61,517 bases of DNA from a virus. A program made the position numbers and the translations under genes. A model generated the notes under the pieces. It saw nothing but the letters and a program-made list of their open reading frames with translations, ran no database searches and was not told the DNA's origin. The stretch covers positions 1-61,517 of IMG/VR virus record IMGVR_UViG_3300030389_004959. One strand, written 5' to 3'. Of the stretch, positions 14,171-22,179 are shown one piece after another (position 1 is the first letter of the stretch; every line of letters begins with the position of its first letter).

Positions 14171-16395
14171 TGGCAGATTACGAAACATTTCAAGACAGGG
14201 ATTACAGTGGCGATCAAATATCACCACAGTTCATCCATGATCAGTTGAGAGCTCACGACCGCAAGATGAAAGAGGAGCGGAATCAATGGGCTCTCACCAA
14301 AGCTTGCTACACGACCAACTATTGGAAGCACGTTCGTCACCGGAACTACACCGGTAAGCAGCATCAAACTCGAGACAACGAAATCAACGTCGAGGTCAAC
14401 CGTCTCTTCGGCATCATCACCTCGTATCTGGCAGCGTTGTATCCGAGGTCTCAACGTGCAATCGTGATGCCGGACCCCAACGGTGTTGGCGACTCAATGA
14501 AGGCAGAGTTGGCGCTCAATAGGTTCATGGAGTCTGCACGGATTCACCATCGAATCATGACGGCTCTGCGACAGGGATTGTTGTATCCGGGGTCAGGTGC
14601 CAAGATTGGGTACTACGCAGGGCGTGGCAACCCGTTGGACCGTGTTTGGATGAGGGTCATTCCTTGGTGGGAGATGGTGCTCGATTACGACGTCGGAGAT
14701 GCCGAAGACGAACGATTCCGTGGGCATGTTTATTACCGGCCGAAGAAAGAGGTCGAAGAAGAATATGGTCTCAAAAACCTTTCAGGCACGGAACGGGATG
14801 ATTTTTTGCGAGTCGGCTACACCGGCAAAAATGCCGACAGCGGATACAAGCGCGCTTATCCAAAGCAAGACAAGGCGAAAAAAGACAACACAAACTTTGT
14901 GCGTGTTCTTGAGATCTGCAATCTCAAAGACACCTTCGAAGACAAGGAAAACCCCGGAATCTTGTATCAAGGTCGTTTGGAAATCTACGTGCTTGGTCAA
15001 GGCAAGATGTCTCAGAAGCCTGTGTATGTGGGTCCCCTGCCTTTTGCGGAGGTGGATGGACGACCTCTTTCTCACATCATTCCGTTGATTTTCAATCATG
15101 AGCCCGAGTACCCCCTTCGTGGCATGGCTCATGCAGATCGAATCTTGCCTCAGATTCAAGAGTTGAACTCGTATCGATCCTTCATGGCGATGGCGACACG
15201 AAAAGATACTCGTCAGTTCATCACACGAAAGGGAACATTTGGTGCTGATGAACTGACGGACCTTACTGAAGGTCACGATGGTCTGATTTTGCAACTCGAG
15301 CAGGACTTTGATCGTCCTCTGGGTGATGCGATTTTGTCTCTCGGGAATACCCCGATTAGTTCGAACATCGATCAGTACATGGCTTTGGTCGAGAACGATT
15401 TGGATCGGAACATCAGTTTGAGTCCTTCTGCTCGTGGCATCGTCACAAAGGCGACTGCTTTCGAAGTCCAAGCGGTTCAGCAATACACAGAGTCTGAGTT
15501 TGGGATGCATGCATCCATCAAAGATGAATGGCTCACATCGATCCTCAAAGTTGTTCTGAGAGCTTTGATTTCCTGCATGCAGGATTTGGGTGACTCCGCT
15601 GGCGCTTATGAAAATCAAGACGTTGAGTTGGCCGAGGTCGGAGCGATTTCGACGGATCAATCTGTGGAGTCTGTTTTGAACGCAGAAGAGGTTCCCGCAG
15701 ACGGTGCGGATCAACTTGCTGCCGCTGTAGAGCAACAACAGGATGCAGAGCAACAACCGTATGTTGATGAGAATGCACTGCAGGACTTCCAGCCCGACCC
15801 AGAAGAACCCGGAAAGGTTGAGGCAGATGTTTTGACGCTTCGTGATCGCAGGGACTTCGTTGAGGTGACGGTAGAAGATTTGAATGCTGACTTCCAAGTA
15901 AGTTTCTTGGAGGGTGGCGGTGCTCCAATGGACGAGGCTGTTCAACAGCAAAATCTGTTGGGATTGCTTCAACCCTACACCCAACTTTGGCAAGCCTCTC
16001 AACAAGCTGGTCCGGTAGGTTTCTTGTCTCGTCAGTACATGAAGACAATCGCAGAAAAGTTCAATCTGCCCAAGGATCTTCATCCTGATGAGTTGGATTC
16101 AAAGTTCGCGGAAGAGCAGGAGAGAGAAGGTGAAAAACCAACTCCCGCACCACCGCAAGATGATCAACAAATTCTTGAAGAAGGTGCACAACCTGCTCAA
16201 GCTGCAGAGACTCCAGATCTTTCTGATTTGGCTCAACTTCCACCCCAAGAAGCAATTGGCGCGTTACGTGATATATTCGCTAACGATGCAGAAATGCAAC
16301 AAGTATTGGATCAACTTGAAACCTTGCCTCCTGAGCAGCAGAGCCAAATGATTGCGACGATTCTTTCAACTGGAGATCAAGGTGCCACTGTATAG
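14170..16395 (+). CDS. Portal protein
   Basis: A 741-residue portal, identified by position after terL and by sequence: an N-terminal helical region ending in WALTKACYTTNYWKHVRHRN, then VEVNRLFGIITSYLAALYPR, a central region with NHEPEYPLRGMAHADRILPQIQ and SPSARGIVTKATAFEVQAVQQYTESE, the typical crown/stem helices of podovirus-type portals. Portals form the dodecameric ring through which DNA is packaged and ejected. From about residue 510 the protein becomes Gln/Glu/Pro-rich low-complexity (VEQQQDAEQQPYVDEN and a long acidic tail), longer than minimal portals. It shares start overlap with terL and a 14-nt overlap with the next gene. Confidence 0.88.
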   Translation: MADYETFQDRDYSGDQISPQFIHDQLRAHDRKMKEERNQWALTKACYTTNYWKHVRHRNYTGKQHQTRDNEINVEVNRLFGIITSYLAALYPRSQRAIVMPDPNGVGDSMKAELALNRFMESARIHHRIMTALRQGLLYPGSGAKIGYYAGRGNPLDRVWMRVIPWWEMVLDYDVGDAEDERFRGHVYYRPKKEVEEEYGLKNLSGTERDDFLRVGYTGKNADSGYKRAYPKQDKAKKDNTNFVRVLEICNLKDTFEDKENPGILYQGRLEIYVLGQGKMSQKPVYVGPLPFAEVDGRPLSHIIPLIFNHEPEYPLRGMAHADRILPQIQELNSYRSFMAMATRKDTRQFITRKGTFGADELTDLTEGHDGLILQLEQDFDRPLGDAILSLGNTPISSNIDQYMALVENDLDRNISLSPSARGIVTKATAFEVQAVQQYTESEFGMHASIKDEWLTSILKVVLRALISCMQDLGDSAGAYENQDVELAEVGAISTDQSVESVLNAEEVPADGADQLAAAVEQQQDAEQQPYVDENALQDFQPDPEEPGKVEADVLTLRDRRDFVEVTVEDLNADFQVSFLEGGGAPMDEAVQQQNLLGLLQPYTQLWQASQQAGPVGFLSRQYMKTIAEKFNLPKDLHPDELDSKFAEEQEREGEKPTPAPPQDDQQILEEGAQPAQAAETPDLSDLAQLPPQEAIGALRDIFANDAEMQQVLDQLETLPPEQQSQMIATILSTGDQGATV

Positions 16396-16981
16396 TTTTC
16401 GGTGTAGTGACTGCGGATGGGAAAAAGACAAAATCTTCCGCGCTTCTATGCGGCCATCCGAAATCGATTGCTCGAACTGTGGCCGGTGGGCGAAATACCA
16501 CTTTTCACCATCGAAGCATCAATCAAACGACGCAAAGTACACGACATCGTACAACTCAGAAAAAAAGGGACTGTCGATTCACCAATACAAGTGTCAGGAC
16601 TGCGACTCCGTTTTCGAACGCCTCGTTGAACACAGCAAAGGTGAGGATGTTACAGATACCACCCCTTGCACCGAATGTGGGTCTTCAAACACAAACTGGA
16701 AACCGTCCGTCCGGATTGATCGTTTTAGTGAACAGTTCCCTTATTTCGATAGAGGGTTGGGCGTTTGGTTAAAAAACAAAGAACACCGACGACAAATTTG
16801 CAAAGAAAGAGGCCTCACACCTGTCGGAAACGATGCAAGTGAAGATAGAATATTTTCTGAATTTGATCAACGTCGAGAAAAAGAAGAAAAAGAATACAAT
16901 GATTATGTAGACAGACTTGATAATGCTCCCGAGTTCCGTGAGTATAGGAAAGCTGTAGATAAGGGTCAGATTACACTTTAA
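16382..16981 (+). CDS. Double zinc-ribbon (FmdB-like) protein
   Basis: A 199-residue protein. GTG 16382 follows GGAG by 6 nt and gives the start MPLYSFRCSDCGW, which is how FmdB-type ribbons begin; an upstream TTG is less likely. Ribbon one uses CSDC and CSNC (DCSNCGRWAKY). Ribbon two is HQYKCQDCDSVFERL with TPCTECGSS. The remaining 90 residues are charged helix (DQRREKEEKEYNDYVDRL). FmdB-like ribbons in phages occur near packaging and head genes and probably bind nucleic acid or protein. Being sandwiched between portal and scaffold suggests a head-assembly or packaging accessory. The role is inferred. Confidence 0.75.
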   Translation: MPLYSFRCSDCGWEKDKIFRASMRPSEIDCSNCGRWAKYHFSPSKHQSNDAKYTTSYNSEKKGLSIHQYKCQDCDSVFERLVEHSKGEDVTDTTPCTECGSSNTNWKPSVRIDRFSEQFPYFDRGLGVWLKNKEHRRQICKERGLTPVGNDASEDRIFSEFDQRREKEEKEYNDYVDRLDNAPEFREYRKAVDKGQITL

Positions 16982-16991
16982 GGAGCCCATA

Positions 16992-17609
16992 ATGCCCATC
17001 GAACCAACCACTGGAATGCAACTGCCTGAAAAGGGTGAACCCGGCTTTGAGGAAGCAAAAGCTCAGTTTCCAGAAGTCTACGCCCAAGATCAAGGAATGG
17101 CGGGTCGAGAGCCTCCCGAGATGGCAGGCGATGAAGGCCCTCAAGACATGGGTATGGCGCAAGAGGTTCCTTCTGCACCCATGCCTGAAAAGCCCTACTC
17201 GGTGAACGCGGTCAAGACACTGCTCAAAGAGTTGAACAAGGCGCTCGACAAACTTTCAGGACAAAACATTCCTGACTTGGAAGTCGAGATGGAAACCAAA
17301 GGCGCCAAGCTTGAGGGTCCTCTGCCCGATGAAATCTTTTTGACCCTCGTGGCTATTTCCGAAAGTCTTCGTATGCTGGGAGAAGATTTCGTTGATAAGT
17401 TTGGATTTGATCCCGAGTCGTTGGTTACTGATGCAGATCTGCGTAAAGTAACAGCAACCTTGAAGAAAATGTCCAAAGACAAGAAGCTTGTTGAAGCCAT
17501 GCAAGCTCCCGTTGGTGGAGGCGAAGCGCCTGCAGCAGCACCCCAGCAGCCTTCTGCTCCCGGCTTTTTTGATGAAGATGAGCAGGAACTTGCTGCAAAC
17601 ATGGCTTAA
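16992..17609 (+). CDS. Head-region hypothetical protein
   Basis: A 205-residue acidic protein with a Pro/Met/Glu-rich disordered start (about 1-65), a helical centre (VKTLLKELNKALDKLSGQ, then FLTLVAISESLRMLGEDFVDKFGFD) and an Ala/Pro-rich linker ending in FFDEDEQELAANMA. ATG 16992 follows AAGGAG. I do not recognise a family. The place between portal and scaffold suggests a capsid assembly factor or minor head protein. Confidence 0.65.
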   Translation: MPIEPTTGMQLPEKGEPGFEEAKAQFPEVYAQDQGMAGREPPEMAGDEGPQDMGMAQEVPSAPMPEKPYSVNAVKTLLKELNKALDKLSGQNIPDLEVEMETKGAKLEGPLPDEIFLTLVAISESLRMLGEDFVDKFGFDPESLVTDADLRKVTATLKKMSKDKKLVEAMQAPVGGGEAPAAAPQQPSAPGFFDEDEQELAANMA

Positions 17610-17666
17610 AGTTGTTTGATTATTATTTTGATGATAAACTTTTTCGGAATGTGATGGAGATATCGC

Positions 17667-18629
17667 GTGGATGAATTGAATAATACAGAGACGGTCGAGG
17701 CTGCCGAACAGCCTTACACTGGTGATCTTTCGGATGCGGTCACAGACGATGCGATGGATGCCGCACCGTCGGGTGAACAGTTTGAGCAAGATCAAAGCTT
17801 TGAGCCAGAGCCTGAGCCAGAGCCTGCTGTCGTTGAGCATGCAAGCTTCAACGCACTTGATGCTGAGCTCGGCGAAATCGAGGAGTTCAAGCATGACGGG
17901 TTCTACGAAAAGATTGAACAAGATCACATCAAGGACCTTCCTCCGACTGCTCGGCGCATTCTGCACAACTTCCGTATTGATCGAAAGTTGCGTCAAGACC
18001 AGCACGTTCAAGAGATGGAGCAACTCAAGACGGCCATCGAAGAACGAGAAAACAATCTTGCCAATTTGGAACGAGAGTTTTCCCAGCGCCAAGCAGAGTT
18101 TGCGAACCTGATTGAAGATCCAGAAGTTCAAAAACTCTTGAACGAGACGAATGAGGAACTCCCAGACATCTTCACCGAAGAAGGTGTCGAGGCTCGCATT
18201 CAGCGTGGAATCGCGAAAGGTATGTCGGCAATTTTAGAGCCGATGAAAAACGCAGCCGACGTTCAAGCTCGTGAAAACAACTATCTAGAATTCGTCCACA
18301 ACCATCCCGAGATGAAAGACCCCGGCTTCAAGAAAGAAGTCGCAGGCCTTGTTCGTTCGCGGGCTGAGGACGGAATCCCTCTGGCGACACAAGACGCGTA
18401 TCAAATCGTCAAAGCACGTCGTGTGATGGCTCAGCAACAAGCTCGAGCTGCACAAGAACAACGTGCTCGCCAAATGTCTGCACGGCGTATTGGTCGTGCT
18501 GTTTCGGGTGGGAACCCTTCTTCTGGGGAGATTCCTCCCGAGGTCAAAAAGAAGGGTGCCTACGCCATTTCTCAATGGTTGGCAGCTAATCCTGAAGCAG
18601 CCCGAAAAATCTCCCAATCACTCCGTTAA
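17667..18629 (+). CDS. Probable capsid scaffolding protein
   Basis: A 320-residue, acidic, helical protein directly before the major capsid gene, the standard place for a scaffold. It has a disordered acidic N-terminus with an EPEPEPEP run (about 49-56), a conserved-looking EEFKHDGFYEKIEQDHIKDL, a coiled coil around residues 105-150 (DQHVQEMEQLKTAIEERE and on), and a basic C-terminal helix rich in Arg/Gln with SARRIGRAVSGG, which would contact the capsid shell. GTG 17667 has GGAG 8 nt upstream. Scaffolds guide procapsid assembly and then leave. Confidence comes from order and composition rather than a named motif. Confidence 0.8.
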   Translation: MDELNNTETVEAAEQPYTGDLSDAVTDDAMDAAPSGEQFEQDQSFEPEPEPEPAVVEHASFNALDAELGEIEEFKHDGFYEKIEQDHIKDLPPTARRILHNFRIDRKLRQDQHVQEMEQLKTAIEERENNLANLEREFSQRQAEFANLIEDPEVQKLLNETNEELPDIFTEEGVEARIQRGIAKGMSAILEPMKNAADVQARENNYLEFVHNHPEMKDPGFKKEVAGLVRSRAEDGIPLATQDAYQIVKARRVMAQQQARAAQEQRARQMSARRIGRAVSGGNPSSGEIPPEVKKKGAYAISQWLAANPEAARKISQSLR

Positions 18630-18647
18630 CCCTTCCCCTATTTGGAG
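18629..18647 (+). promoter_or_regulatory. ACCCTTCCCC leader element of capsid gene
   Basis: ACCCTTCCCCTATTTGGAG overlaps the scaffold TAA and includes the likely ribosome site GGAG of the capsid gene, which is 13 nt from the ATG with an A-rich spacer. The C-rich part can pair with GGAG-type sequence. Copies occur at 40476 and 41291 in the same position relative to the ribosome site. Confidence 0.55.
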
Positions 18648-18659
18648 CATTAGAAAAAA

Positions 18660-19706
18660 ATGGCAGCTACACAACTTACCATCGGTAACGAGCTTCTCTC
18701 GACGACGATGCACATCGTTATGAAGGAGTGGCGCGACAACATTTATACCAGCACTGCGTTCCTCGAAGCACAAACTCGAGTTCACGGTGAAGGTGCGCCC
18801 ACTAAGGCCGGAGGAACTCGTATTGTTCAGCCTCTCGGATTCGGTGAGCACAGCAAGACCACTCGTCTTCAGACTGGTTACGAGCGCATCGACTTGAGCG
18901 TCTCGGACGTATTCCAGCCTGCTGTGTACGACATGGGTCACGTCATCCGCCCCATCGCGATCAGCAGCGAAGAGGAAATGACCAACCAAGGCGATGCAGC
19001 AATCCTTTCCATCCTTGAGAACCGCGTGACCTCGGTCGCAAGTGCTCTCAAGCGGGACTACGTCAAGCACATGGTGCAAGGTGGAGTTTCTCAGTGGGAT
19101 GACTGGAACACCCTGAACGGAATCGACGAAACCGACGGTTTCCTTGAGAACGCTGCAGCAGGAAGTGGTTCTCAAGCCGCTTCGGTCGGTGGTGTCAGCA
19201 AGTCGACCTTTTCGAACAAGACTGGTTGGAACAACCAATTCTTCGACGGCTCGGACTCGTTCAACTCCAACGGTCTCGCTGGACTGTACGACTTGATGGT
19301 TGAAATTGACGCTGTGAGTGCCCAAGGCAAGCCCAACGTCATCCTTGCATCTCGTGCAGGGTTCAAGAACCTGAAGCGTTCGCTGCAGGCTTCTGAGCGT
19401 TACATGGATGAGCGGAGCCTTGACGGCGGTAAGATGAGCACTGTCTTCCAAGGTGTGCCCATCGATGTCGAGTACTACATGCCAAACGCTGGTACCAACT
19501 CGGCTACCAACGAGGCATCGTTCTACTTCTTGAACATGAACGACATCTACACTTGCTGGGATGCCAAGGGCTACTTCGACCTCAGCGACTTCGAAACCGT
19601 TTCTGGTGAGTACGATGTCCGTGCCGCCAAGCTTCGGTGCCGTGGTCAGTTGATGGCCAAGCACCTTGGTTCTTCCGGTCTCGCAGTTAACTTGGACACG
19701 TTCTAA
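18660..19706 (+). CDS. Major capsid protein
   Basis: A 348-residue HK97-fold type capsid protein. Features seen include an N-terminal arm (GNELLSTTMHIVMKEWRDNIYTST), a region RIDLSVSDVFQPAVYDMG, and the central GKPNVILASRAGFKNLKRSL then ERYMDERSLDGGKMSTVFQG, typical of phage major capsid proteins. Codon use is more uniform and C-ending (AAC, GAC, TTC, CGT) than in the surrounding genes, as expected for the most highly expressed gene. No N-terminal delta domain is present, which fits the separate scaffold. A 9-bp hairpin follows the stop. Confidence 0.93.
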   Translation: MAATQLTIGNELLSTTMHIVMKEWRDNIYTSTAFLEAQTRVHGEGAPTKAGGTRIVQPLGFGEHSKTTRLQTGYERIDLSVSDVFQPAVYDMGHVIRPIAISSEEEMTNQGDAAILSILENRVTSVASALKRDYVKHMVQGGVSQWDDWNTLNGIDETDGFLENAAAGSGSQAASVGGVSKSTFSNKTGWNNQFFDGSDSFNSNGLAGLYDLMVEIDAVSAQGKPNVILASRAGFKNLKRSLQASERYMDERSLDGGKMSTVFQGVPIDVEYYMPNAGTNSATNEASFYFLNMNDIYTCWDAKGYFDLSDFETVSGEYDVRAAKLRCRGQLMAKHLGSSGLAVNLDTF

Positions 19707-19716
19707 GATACGACTT

Positions 19717-19743
19717 GGGTGAGGGTCATGTCGGCCCTCACCC
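19717..19743 (+). terminator. Hairpin after major capsid gene
   Basis: A perfect 9-bp stem GGGTGAGGG / CCCTCACCC with a 9-nt loop starts 10 nt after the capsid stop. No T-run follows directly, so it is more likely a partial terminator or 3' mRNA stabiliser that raises capsid mRNA over downstream genes. Confidence 0.6.
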
Positions 19744-19780
19744 TACTCCATAGCCATTTAGTCAAAAGAGGGAGGACAAC

Positions 19781-20290
19781 ATGGCAATTCATAAGATCGA
19801 TGGTGTTGATGCCGTAGACGGCGGATCACAGATTAGTTCATTTCCAAAGAAGTTTGTAACGCTTCATTGTAATGGTGCAGTAACCAAGGGCGACTGGGTT
19901 CGTATTGATCTCGACAGTGCAGACGCATCTAAAAACGGTCTTGGAGCTACAGTTGAGCAAGCACCTGCTGCTACTGCTGCTGGAGATCCTTTGGTCTTTG
20001 GTGTTGCCACTGAGACACTTACTGCATCGGGTGATTTGAAGATTCAAACTGCAGGTCTTTTTGGTGACAACACTGCAGGCGGTGGAGCAGCCGTAGTGGG
20101 TTCTGCTGTCACTGCTGGCGGTAAAACGTTGGTAGTGGATGATACGGGTGCTGCTGGACAGGCAGATGTCTACGCATCTGGCACACACACTACTACATTC
20201 CCATGCGGAGTCTCGATTACCGCTGGCGGCGCTGGTGATTACGGAACCAACGAAGCAACCGTCATGATCATCGATCAAGGCTACTTCTAA
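19781..20290 (+). CDS. Capsid decoration-like protein
   Basis: A 169-residue protein with a strong ribosome site (GGGAGGA) 8 nt before ATG. The pattern KFVTLHCNGAVTKGDWVRID, then GVATETLTASGDLKIQTAG, and a C-terminal GTNEATVMIIDQGYF, resembles the small beta-barrel DUF2190-like or head-decoration proteins that bind the outside of capsids. The rest is Ala/Gly/Thr-rich beta. It follows the capsid gene and is closed by tandem terminators. Assignment is by composition and position; a fibre or immunoglobulin-like function is less likely. Confidence 0.72.
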   Translation: MAIHKIDGVDAVDGGSQISSFPKKFVTLHCNGAVTKGDWVRIDLDSADASKNGLGATVEQAPAATAAGDPLVFGVATETLTASGDLKIQTAGLFGDNTAGGGAAVVGSAVTAGGKTLVVDDTGAAGQADVYASGTHTTTFPCGVSITAGGAGDYGTNEATVMIIDQGYF

Positions 20291-20305
20291 GCCATATTCG
20301 ATAGC

Positions 20306-20318
20306 GGGCTCCAAGCCC
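20306..20318 (+). terminator. Small hairpin upstream of main terminator
   Basis: GGGCT-CCA-AGCCC forms a 5-bp stem followed by ATTTTC. It sits 6 nt before a much stronger terminator and may help it. Confidence 0.45.
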
Positions 20319-20323
20319 ATTTT

Positions 20324-20365
20324 CGGCTGCTGGGGTATAATGCACCAGCAGCCGTTTTCTTTTTG
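20324..20365 (+). terminator. Rho-independent terminator closing the head genes
   Basis: A perfect 10-bp stem CGGCTGCTGG / CCAGCAGCCG with an 11-nt loop is followed by TTTTCTTTTT. The loop GGTATAATGCA contains a perfect TATAAT. It separates head genes from tail-adaptor genes, whose first start is 12 nt downstream. Confidence 0.95.
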
Positions 20366-20377
20366 TAGGGGTATGTC

Positions 20378-22177
20378 GTGAATCTGAAAGAGCTCACCGA
20401 AGAAGTCAACTCTGCTCTCGATTACAACCCTGACTTGGAAGCGTACAAGAGCCAAGTCGCACGGGTCATCAATCGTCACTATCTGCAGTGCTCCAGTCAG
20501 TACAACTGGTTGTTTCGACAAAAACGCGTGCCCCTCACGCTCCGAGCTGACATCGTAGGAGACGCAACGACCAATAAGATTTCGGTCGGCAATCCCATTG
20601 ACAGCTTTGATGCAAGCAATGTGATCCACTTTGAGGGAACGGCCGATACGCTCCCCACCTACGAGATGCTTGGCAATCCTCTGATTATTCAAGACAACGA
20701 TACCTTTACCAGCAAGACCAGCATTTCTCATGGCGCCAGTGAGCGTGAGTTTACAATCACAGGCATTTTTGACGTAGACAGTCTGAGCGGCACCTCGAGA
20801 GACTATGGTGCGTCAGGTCGATACGGTGGGACGGGTTCTCCAGAATGGCCTGATGGTTATCAACCGGGTGATTTTTCCGGTGTTGTGCTGGATCGTCCGA
20901 TCATCGATCCAAGTACGGATGATGATTCAACCCTTACGACCAAGGACTTCTATACGGATTGGAAGATTGAGTTCCGTCAGTACTATCTGCCATCCGATTG
21001 TGTGGAAGTCTTGGGTATTGTTGACCGTGGCCTCAAGACTCCGGTTCATACTCAGTCTACTGACGCGAGCGGCACGATGTCGATTACTACCTCAGTAAAT
21101 ACGGCTCCAGACCGTGGACGGTTGATCTTCATCGACTCCTCGAAAGAGGAACATCTGTATTTAGACCGCGATTCCACGGGAGATCCTGTGATTGGAATCG
21201 AAGGGATGCCCCGGTCGTTGACCCCCCCAATGGTTCCTCCGATTATCACCGCAATAAATAGCAGTGAAGCTTCCGTAGATCCAAGTTTGAAACTCGCAAA
21301 GCTCATTGCAGGCGACACATACGAATACTGTTACACGTTTGTCTACGCTGGAATGGAGTCTCCACCATCACCCGTTAGCAAGATCACCCTGCCCAAAGAG
21401 GGTCGTTTCTACGCTTGTGATATTCAAAGCGAATCCGTCGAAGGTGATTTTCGTCGTGATGGAACATATGGTCGAACAGAGTCAAAAACCGATGCTCGAG
21501 GTAGTTTCCCCAGCAGTGGGGACATCAAACGTCGCATGAATGGTCGCGTAAAGCGATTCTATCGACGAAAAGTCATGGAACCCGGTGACACTACCTCGCC
21601 TGCCTTCCAAGGCTATCAAAGGTGGTTGCATATCGGAGATCATTTCACTGATGGTTCAGTGCTTGATATCGGGGCAAAGCAACCAATTTTTGGCCCTGCT
21701 GGTTCACCGGACCTTACATTTCCAGATGAGTTCACTGTGGGAAGGCCGGTTTTGGGTTGGCCCCAAGCCGAGTTTCTAAAAAATGGATTCTGGACGTATC
21801 ACGACGGAGAGTTGTCCAAGTTGAAAGTTTTGGACGAATCTGGACCTCGCCAAACGATTCGAGTGTATCGACCACCCAGCCAAGACATGGACGTTGAAAT
21901 CAGATACTTATCTCGACCAAGGCGTCTGGTGGCTGATTCTGATACACCCGAATGGCCAGTTCAGTATCATCATCTTCTGGTCTACATGGCTCTTGCTGAC
22001 ATCTGTCTGCAACATGGCATGAGCACACAGTCTCAGCTCTACGAACGTAAGTCCGAGGAGTTGCTCGATCGGATGAAGCAAAAGTATTTGTCCCGAACAA
22101 ACCGCAAGTACATTCGTCGAGGATTCGATAGAATCGTGTTCGCAGGCGAGCGGTTCGGGGTTCCGACGAAGGTATAG
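20378..22177 (+). CDS. Head-to-tail adaptor / tail tubular protein
   Basis: A 599-residue protein starting at GTG (20378) with AGGGG upstream. The N-terminal helical part (LKELTEEVNSALDY, QVARVINRHYLQCSSQYNWLFRQKR) and the C-terminal part (VEIRYLSRPRRLVADSDTPE, QYHHLLVYMALADICLQHG, ERKSEELLDRMKQKYL) are typical of podovirus adaptors, which form the ring under the portal. Between them is an insertion of about 350 residues of beta-rich sequence, including a fibronectin-like stretch (LIAGDTYEYCYTFVYAGMES), so it is much longer than minimal adaptors. The function is firm at the level of tail connector. Confidence 0.78.
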   Translation: MNLKELTEEVNSALDYNPDLEAYKSQVARVINRHYLQCSSQYNWLFRQKRVPLTLRADIVGDATTNKISVGNPIDSFDASNVIHFEGTADTLPTYEMLGNPLIIQDNDTFTSKTSISHGASEREFTITGIFDVDSLSGTSRDYGASGRYGGTGSPEWPDGYQPGDFSGVVLDRPIIDPSTDDDSTLTTKDFYTDWKIEFRQYYLPSDCVEVLGIVDRGLKTPVHTQSTDASGTMSITTSVNTAPDRGRLIFIDSSKEEHLYLDRDSTGDPVIGIEGMPRSLTPPMVPPIITAINSSEASVDPSLKLAKLIAGDTYEYCYTFVYAGMESPPSPVSKITLPKEGRFYACDIQSESVEGDFRRDGTYGRTESKTDARGSFPSSGDIKRRMNGRVKRFYRRKVMEPGDTTSPAFQGYQRWLHIGDHFTDGSVLDIGAKQPIFGPAGSPDLTFPDEFTVGRPVLGWPQAEFLKNGFWTYHDGELSKLKVLDESGPRQTIRVYRPPSQDMDVEIRYLSRPRRLVADSDTPEWPVQYHHLLVYMALADICLQHGMSTQSQLYERKSEELLDRMKQKYLSRTNRKYIRRGFDRIVFAGERFGVPTKV

Positions 22178-22179
22178 CG

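Noticed and set aside
14782-16083. 433-residue leftward open frame inside the portal gene
   Set aside because: It is antisense to the portal, lacks a ribosome site, and its sequence shows no recognisable domain; codon structure supports the portal frame.
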